NCBI RefSeq assembly: GCF_001420005.1
Contig: NZ_LJAK01000010.1
Location: 62,001-126,000 of the forward strand
DNA from: Loktanella sp. 3ANDIMAR09
GTDB lineage: Bacteria; Pseudomonadota; Alphaproteobacteria; Rhodobacterales; Rhodobacteraceae
DNA length: 64,000 bases
Reading direction: 5' to 3'
The translations under genes and the position numbers were made by a program. Below the pieces are notes generated by a model. That model saw only the letters and a program-made list of their open reading frames with translations, searched no databases and had not been told where the DNA came from. Positions 59,262 to 64,000 of the stretch are shown in pieces. How positions within the stretch are numbered: position 1 is the first letter of the stretch; each line of letters opens with the position of its first letter.

Positions 59262-60170
59262 ATGCCCCTGATAGGCTATGCACGCGTATCGACAGAGGAT
59301 CAGACCCCCCTGCCCCAGTCTGAGGCCCTACAAACCGCAGGATGCGTCGAAATCTTCGAAGAGCACGCCTCAGGCGGCAATCGCGCGCGTCCTGTGCTCG
59401 CGCGGGTGCTCGAACGCGTCCAGGGCGGCGATACGCTGGTCGTAGTGCGGATCGACCGACTTGCGCGGTCTCTGTCGCACTTACTGGAGGTGATCGAGCG
59501 TCTGGAGGCCAAGGGCGCCTTCTTCCGCTCCCTGCAGGACCCCATCGACACTTCATCGCCGCAGGGCAAATTCACGCTGCAAGTTCTGGGCGCTGCGGCC
59601 GAGTTTGAGCGCGCTCTGATACGTGAGCGCACAAAGGCCGGGCTTGCCTCTGCGCGCGCCAAAGGGCGCATTGGTGGCAATCCTGGGCTTCGCACCAAAG
59701 ACCCCGCCGCACTGCGCAAGGTGCGGCTGGCACGACAGGACGGCTACATGGAGCGCCTGAACGAGACCGCGCAGGATTGGGTGCCCCATGTGCGCCGCCT
59801 GCGCCCCGATATGGCTTGGGAAGACATCCTGCGGATTATCAATGCCCCCCTGCCCCCAGATCGCCATTGGACACAAAGCCGCCTGCTCCGCGCCGTGAAG
59901 GCATATGTACGCGACGGGTTTCTACCCGCCGAGGTCCTAGCCCGAGCTGGACGCCGCGAAACCGACGATCGCCTGCCGGCGATTGTCGCCGCCATCAAAG
60001 GCGCGGACCCCGACATCACGCTTCAGGCGATCTGCACCCGGCTGGAAGCGATGCGCGAACGCACGCCTCGTGGCCGAACAAGATGGCAGCCGTCTTCGGT
60101 GAAAATGCTGTTGGAGCGGGCGGAACGACTTGGCCTCATGCCGTACGAATCGAGCCAAAATCAGATGTAG
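59262..60170 (+). CDS. Serine recombinase (resolvase/invertase family)
   Basis: 302 residues from the ATG at 59262. The catalytic domain has IGYARVSTEDQ with the nucleophilic Ser near 10, RIDRLARSLSHLLEVIE near 65-81 and EFERALIRERTKAGLASARAKGR near 113-135. The last 150 residues are longer than in Tn3-type resolvases (a second DNA-binding region with LGAIVAAIKGADPDI-like helices). It is likely a plasmid multimer resolvase or invertase. Two AAACG...CGTTT dyads, at 59214-59225 and 59247-59259, lie just upstream and could be its sites. Confidence 0.88.
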   Translation: MPLIGYARVSTEDQTPLPQSEALQTAGCVEIFEEHASGGNRARPVLARVLERVQGGDTLVVVRIDRLARSLSHLLEVIERLEAKGAFFRSLQDPIDTSSPQGKFTLQVLGAAAEFERALIRERTKAGLASARAKGRIGGNPGLRTKDPAALRKVRLARQDGYMERLNETAQDWVPHVRRLRPDMAWEDILRIINAPLPPDRHWTQSRLLRAVKAYVRDGFLPAEVLARAGRRETDDRLPAIVAAIKGADPDITLQAICTRLEAMRERTPRGRTRWQPSSVKMLLERAERLGLMPYESSQNQM

Positions 60171-60344
60171 CTTCTGACCCGAATCCAAAAAATTTCACCG
60201 GGAGAAAACTCCGCAGGAGGCAGAAAGTGCCATTAGTTGCTTGGGGTTAGCTGCTAATGTGCCAACTCAACAGAGTAGCGGCTCGATCTGGTTAGATCTG
60301 CATTTAATATATCTATATCAATGACTTGCTGAGTTTTTTACACG

Positions 60345-60364
60345 ACAACACCTATAGGTGTTGT
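60345..60364. repeat. Perfect 20-bp palindrome upstream of repA
   Basis: ACAACACCTATAGGTGTTGT reads the same on both strands. Perfect palindromes are typical of repABC centromeres (parS) or of operators for RepA/RepB. Confidence 0.65.
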
Positions 60365-60424
60365 GGATAACTTTCACACTACATTTAGATTCTTCTTGCC
60401 GGACTCACTGGATCGTGGCATTCC

Positions 60425-60471
60425 CATTCTGACGGCAAAACGCGTCAGACACGCTGTACACCGTCAGAATG
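60425..60471. repeat. CATTCTGACGG/CCGTCAGAATG inverted repeat
   Basis: An 11-bp perfect inverted repeat with 25 bases between the arms, and an extra CGTCAGA copy inside. It lies 40-87 bases before the repA ATG and may be the autoregulatory operator of the rep operon. Confidence 0.55.
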
Positions 60472-60511
60472 ACTAAGAGCCTCAACAGAGGCCGAGAGTG
60501 GGCGGCAGGAC

Positions 60512-61711
60512 ATGGATGATCGTAACATTGGATACACGCAAGGCATAGGCTCTTCCGATATCGGAGCATTTGCCGACAATCTGGCTGAGTCTTTGGATCG
60601 CCAGATGAAGATCGCTTTCGAACCCGAAGAACGAAAGTCCCTACGTCGCTTCAGTTCCACCGAAGTCGCCGGCCTCCTGCGCGTAAGCACATCTAACCTG
60701 CGCAACCGGCACAAGGACGGCAGCTTCCCGGAAGTGCATACAGACAACCGCGGACACCGGTTCTACACAGCCCAAGAGATTGATGAGTTGCGCGATGTTC
60801 TTGGACGCACTGGAAAGAACGCAGAAAGCTACCGCCCAGGTCGACGTGATGGCGATCGTCTCCAGGTGATATCCGTCGTCAACTTCAAAGGCGGCTCATC
60901 AAAGACTACTGCAACGATTCATCTTGCGCAAAGGTATGCCTTGCGCGGTTACCGCGTGCTGGTCCTAGACCTCGATCCGCAAGCAAGTTTGACCACGTTT
61001 TTCGGCTTTCGGCCCGAGCTTGAGTTCGCCGATGGCGGCACAATCTATGATGCTTTGAGATATGAGGACCAAGTTCCTCTCTCGAACGTCATCCAAAAGA
61101 CCTACTTCCATAAGCTCGACATGGTGCCCGCCGGTTTGATGCTCTCGGAGTACGAAACCGAGACCGCAAACGCTCTCGCCCGTCGCGTACAGCCCATCTT
61201 TGCAGAGCGCCTCGCCTTGGCGCTTGAAGAGGTTGAGGCAAACTACGACATCGTCCTGATCGACTGCCCGCCTCAGCTTGGGTTTCTAACCCTGACTGCG
61301 CTGGCAGCCTCGACGGGGCTTTTGGTTACCGTGGTACCTGGCATGCTTGACATCGCATCTATGAGCCAATTCCTGAAGCTTGCTTCAGAAACGGTCAAGG
61401 CCGTGGAGGAAGCCATCGGTCGGCGTGTCACATGGGATTTTGTCAAGTTCCTGATTGCCAGATATGAACCGTCGGACGGTCCGCAGACCCAAATGGCAGG
61501 CTACCTGAGATCAATTCTGGCAGGTCAGGTCATGACAGAGCCAATGCTGAAGTCTACGGCGATCTCCGACGCGGGGATGACCCAGCAGACCGTCTACGAA
61601 GTCGATCCAAGCCAATTCATCAGAAAGACAATTGATCGCGCCCTGACCAGCGTGAATGGCGTTGGCGATGAGCTAGAGCAGACGATCCAAATGGCATGGG
61701 GGCGTCGCTGA
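60512..61711 (+). CDS. repA: RepA, ParA-type partition ATPase
   Basis: 399 residues. N-terminal winged HTH with RFSSTEVAGLLRVSTSNLRNRHKDG near 46-70; the deviant Walker A box NFKGGSSKTTATIHLAQ near 128-144; Walker B-like DLDPQASLTTFFG near 155-167 and VLIDCPPQLGFLTLTA near 247-262. The long form with N-terminal HTH is that of repABC RepA. It acts with RepB for segregation and represses the operon. The stop overlaps the repB start. Confidence 0.95.
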   Translation: MDDRNIGYTQGIGSSDIGAFADNLAESLDRQMKIAFEPEERKSLRRFSSTEVAGLLRVSTSNLRNRHKDGSFPEVHTDNRGHRFYTAQEIDELRDVLGRTGKNAESYRPGRRDGDRLQVISVVNFKGGSSKTTATIHLAQRYALRGYRVLVLDLDPQASLTTFFGFRPELEFADGGTIYDALRYEDQVPLSNVIQKTYFHKLDMVPAGLMLSEYETETANALARRVQPIFAERLALALEEVEANYDIVLIDCPPQLGFLTLTALAASTGLLVTVVPGMLDIASMSQFLKLASETVKAVEEAIGRRVTWDFVKFLIARYEPSDGPQTQMAGYLRSILAGQVMTEPMLKSTAISDAGMTQQTVYEVDPSQFIRKTIDRALTSVNGVGDELEQTIQMAWGRR

Positions 61712-62679
61712 TGGCCCGAAACATCTTCAACCAGCCTCCAAGGAATGAGACGGAGAGCGGAGCCCCCTCCCCTACCCCGCCAAAAGCGGCAAAGCTGCCG
61801 GGATCTGTTGGAGGATTGCGCGACTCTTTGCGCGAGATCACAGCAAACTCGATTCGCGATATCGAACCCGATCAGATTGACATGGATGGGCTGCGCGATC
61901 GGTTGGTGCTGGAAGATTCCAGTATCGATGAGTTGGCCGAGAGCATTCGCAAGCATGGCCAACAAGTGCCCATCATGGTCCGTCCATCTGCCCAACCGGA
62001 CAGATACCGCATCATCTACGGCCGCCGCAGGCTTGCGGCGATCCGTAAGGTCGGTGGAACGGTCAAGGCAATTGTTCGAACCTTGGACGATGACGCATCT
62101 CTGATCGCTCAAGGCCAGGAGAACAACCTCAGGCTTGATCCGTCTTTTATAGAAAAGTCTCTTTTTATCAAAGAGATGCAAGAATCCGGGTACAAACCCG
62201 GTGTCATTCAAGATGCTCTAGGTCTGACCCGGCAAGGCGTATCCAACCACAGGGTCGTCATAGAACAACTGCCAGACGGTCTTGTTCAACTCATCGGGCC
62301 AGCACATGGGATCGGACGACGGCAGTGGGGTGATCTAGCTGCCTTGTCGGTGAAGGTAGATTTGGTGGACATCGCCAAAGAGGCGCTCGCCGCCCTGCCC
62401 GACGACACTCCTAGTTCCGAAAAGTTCCAAGCGGTCTATTCGGCTTGCTCGAGCAAAGCACGTAGCGACAAGAAGCCGCCCAATCGTGGGCTGACTTCGG
62501 TCATCAATGATGAGAACGGCAGTTCATTGGGCACGCTGACAATCGATGAGAAGGCGATCGCGCTCAAGGTCACCAAGAAGGACAATCCAGAATTCGGCCA
62601 ATGGCTCGAAGAGCACGCGGAAGCTACGCTTTTGCAACTCTTCGTACAGTGGCGGAATGAGAGAGGCTCTGGGTCCTAA
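61711..62679 (+). CDS. repB: RepB, ParB-type centromere-binding protein
   Basis: 322 residues from the ATG at 61711 (the last base of the repA stop is its first base). ParB/Srx domain: EDSSIDELAESIRKHGQQVPIMVRPSAQPDRYRIIYGRRRLAAIR near 66-110 and QGQENNLRLDPSFIEKSLFIKEMQ; HTH: VIQDALGLTRQGVSNHRVVIEQLP near 168-191. It binds parS and nucleates the partition complex. The C-terminus has the usual RepB extension. Confidence 0.95.
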   Translation: MARNIFNQPPRNETESGAPSPTPPKAAKLPGSVGGLRDSLREITANSIRDIEPDQIDMDGLRDRLVLEDSSIDELAESIRKHGQQVPIMVRPSAQPDRYRIIYGRRRLAAIRKVGGTVKAIVRTLDDDASLIAQGQENNLRLDPSFIEKSLFIKEMQESGYKPGVIQDALGLTRQGVSNHRVVIEQLPDGLVQLIGPAHGIGRRQWGDLAALSVKVDLVDIAKEALAALPDDTPSSEKFQAVYSACSSKARSDKKPPNRGLTSVINDENGSSLGTLTIDEKAIALKVTKKDNPEFGQWLEEHAEATLLQLFVQWRNERGSGS

Positions 62680-62724
62680 CCCAGGCCACACAGAGCAACA
62701 CGAGCAGAGGAGAAAAGCGAAGAC

Positions 62725-62781
62725 CCGAAAGAAAAGAGCCCCCCAAAGTTTCCCCTGGAGAGCCCTCATCATCTGATTAGC
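62725..62781 (-). ncRNA. Candidate counter-transcribed RNA controlling repC
   Basis: In the repB-repC gap a minus-strand promoter is clear: -35 TTGACC (62816-62811), 17-bp spacer, -10 TACATC (62793-62788). The transcript would start near 62781 and run through CCAGGGGAAACTTTGGGGGGC into a T-rich stretch at about 62725. Such short antisense RNAs repress repC in repABC plasmids. The ends are estimates. Confidence 0.7.
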
Positions 62782-62917
62782 ATCTTTGATGTAGCAACCT
62801 CCAGCATACCGGTCAAGAGTCACCGATTCGGTGGACTGATATTTTTTGCCTTTTTCCGCGAAAATTCGAGGAAAGAGACGGGGAAGTTGTGGGCCGAACG
62901 GTCGTCGTGAACAAGCC

Positions 62918-63973
62918 ATGGCATTTACAAAACTCTCGATCGAAGCCGCAGGTGCTGATGCAACCCGCGGCTCATTTCCCCCATCTGAAACCGACGTCTG
63001 GACCATCTTCAGAGCCCTGAGAGATGCACGCAGCGTGTTTGGTCTACGTCCTGGCCACATACAGACACTTCAAGCAATGCTCAGTTTTCTGAAACCTGGC
63101 CATGGCGAAACGGTTTTTGCGTCTAACAATTCACTTTGCCAGCGCGTTGGCGGAATCGACGAACGGACACTCCGGAGGCACATCAACCGCTTCGTTGAAC
63201 TCGGATTCATCAAGCGCAATGACAGCTCGAACCGAAAGCGCTACCGCGTTCGCTCATCCGGCGGGGAGTGCATCAGTTATGGATTGTCTCTCACCCCCCT
63301 GCTCCAACGTGCGAGCGAGCTTATAGCCATCGCGCAAGAGATGGAGAATAACCGGCGAGATCGGATATTTGTCCGCAAACAGATCCTTACAAAGCTCGCC
63401 CATTTGGAAGAGCACGATCCTAGCAACGCATTCATCAACCACGCACGGAAAGCTCTACGCAGGAAGCTGAGCCTCCCCGAATACCACGCTCTGCTCGCCA
63501 ATACAGATGCAGAATGCCAGAGTTTGTCTACCCCGGATGACCCGCCTGAAACTATGGAATTGCCCGCCAATGACGGACAAACTGTCCGGCATCAATCTAA
63601 GTCTGAAGAAGAAAAAAAAGATTTAGATAGCAACATAGGCCTTGAGGCCCTGAAACCAGACTTGCTGACCTCAGTCTGCGATCAGGCGACATCGTTCTCC
63701 ACAGAGAGACTTAGAAACTGGTTGGACATTGAAAACCATGCTCGAACACTTGCACCCATGATGGGCATTCACCCAGAGACTTTCGAGAAAGCCAAGAATG
63801 CTGTAGGAGCTCAGAAAGCGTCATGCGCGATCTTCATCATGCTACAGCTTGGAAAACGCATCAGGGATTTTGGAGCGTATTTTCACAGTATCACCCTGGG
63901 TCAAAGGCAAAACCAATTTGATCCATTAGCTTTGATCAAGCGACTGTCCGAAAACAATGAGCGAACTGTCTAA
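62918..63973 (+). CDS. repC: RepC replication initiator
   Basis: 351 residues from the ATG at 62918. RepC features: FRALRDARSVFGLRPGHIQTLQAMLSF near 28-54; the HTH-like SNNSLCQRVGGIDERTLRRHINRFVELGFIKRNDSSNRKRY near 66-106; helical C-terminal part with VGAQKASCAIFIMLQLGKRIRDFGAYF near 300-326. The origin of repABC plasmids lies within repC. The gap to repB holds the antisense RNA region; no strong Shine-Dalgarno is seen. Confidence 0.95.
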   Translation: MAFTKLSIEAAGADATRGSFPPSETDVWTIFRALRDARSVFGLRPGHIQTLQAMLSFLKPGHGETVFASNNSLCQRVGGIDERTLRRHINRFVELGFIKRNDSSNRKRYRVRSSGGECISYGLSLTPLLQRASELIAIAQEMENNRRDRIFVRKQILTKLAHLEEHDPSNAFINHARKALRRKLSLPEYHALLANTDAECQSLSTPDDPPETMELPANDGQTVRHQSKSEEEKKDLDSNIGLEALKPDLLTSVCDQATSFSTERLRNWLDIENHARTLAPMMGIHPETFEKAKNAVGAQKASCAIFIMLQLGKRIRDFGAYFHSITLGQRQNQFDPLALIKRLSENNERTV

Positions 63974-63974
63974 T

Positions 63975-63990
63975 GTCCACCGCGGTGGAC
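63975..63990. repeat. Perfect 16-bp palindrome just after repC (parS candidate)
   Basis: GTCCACCGCGGTGGAC is identical on both strands. It has the length and central GC of repABC parS sites (GTTNNNNGCNNNNAAC type), apart from one base in each arm. It lies two bases after the repC stop region. Confidence 0.65.
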
Positions 63991-64000
63991 TTCGAACGAG

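Larger units (their letters stand above)
60171..60511. other. Intergenic region upstream of repA with palindromes
   Basis: No gene. It is relatively AT-rich in the middle (60295-60345). It contains a perfect 20-bp palindrome at 60345-60364 and a long inverted repeat, CATTCTGACGG (60425-60435) and CCGTCAGAATG (60461-60471), with a third CGTCAGA between them (60443-60448). These are reasonable places for repA operators and parS-like sites. Confidence 0.6.

Noticed and set aside
1-64000. CRISPR arrays, tRNA or rRNA genes
   Set aside because: No regularly spaced direct repeats of CRISPR type and no tRNA or rRNA motifs were seen.

Overview
The window looks like one arm of a low-copy repABC plasmid from an alphaproteobacterium, most likely a marine Rhodobacterales/Roseobacter-type bacterium. 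The evidence is a complete repA-repB-repC replication/partition module at the right end with a candidate antisense RNA between repB and repC, an alphaproteobacterial plasmid HTH gene of the RHE_PE00001/DUF1612 type, and many twin-arginine-like or Sec exported copper and cytochrome proteins. No rRNA, tRNA or CRISPR array was seen.

Positions 1-38.6 kb are a dense copper-handling and envelope-protection region of moderate GC. It holds three multicopper oxidases, two Cu(I) P-type ATPases, a CueR-type MerR regulator, a CopZ-like chaperone, a CusR/CusS-type two-component system, a CopG (DUF411) protein, a Rieske protein, PBP2 and Lgt, several Dsb/Scs thiol-redox proteins, a persulfide dioxygenase/rhodanese pair, and a seven-gene operon (L,D-transpeptidase, four c-type cytochromes, multicopper oxidase, DsbA). 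Six CueR-like promoters (TTGACC or TTGAGC, 19-bp spacer with TCC...GGA dyad) and six 10-bp-spaced direct repeats of TTGTAA/ATGTAA type, one just upstream of the response regulator itself, suggest two superimposed copper regulons.

A 3.6-kb tniABQ transposon without cargo (38645-42199) sits at the junction with a visibly GC-richer module (42.2-57.4 kb). Its right inverted repeat supplies the stop codon of a truncated gene. The second module carries cation diffusion facilitators, a CadR/PbrR-type MerR regulator, and a ten-gene co-directional run (SCO1-dsbB-dsbA-PCuAC-SCO1-M23 peptidase-CopG-ZIP-lspA-lnt), then L,D-transpeptidases, a Zn/Cd/Pb P-type ATPase and a small lipoprotein. Five promoters here and at 36.6 kb carry a different MerR operator (TTGAA, 19-bp spacer with CTCTAG..CTAGAG dyad), which marks a divalent-metal regulon distinct from the copper one.

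Positions 57.4-64 kb are the plasmid backbone: a MerR gene remnant, a frameshifted HTH gene, a serine recombinase, palindromes that could be centromeres or operators, repA, repB, antisense RNA, repC and a perfect 16-bp palindrome just after repC.

Together the genes pump out or oxidise Cu(I), export Zn/Cd/Pb, and provide spare copies of metal-sensitive envelope machinery (four L,D-transpeptidases, PBP2, Lgt, LspA, Lnt, Dsb proteins). The metal-regulated envelope-replacement set is the most interesting feature of the window.
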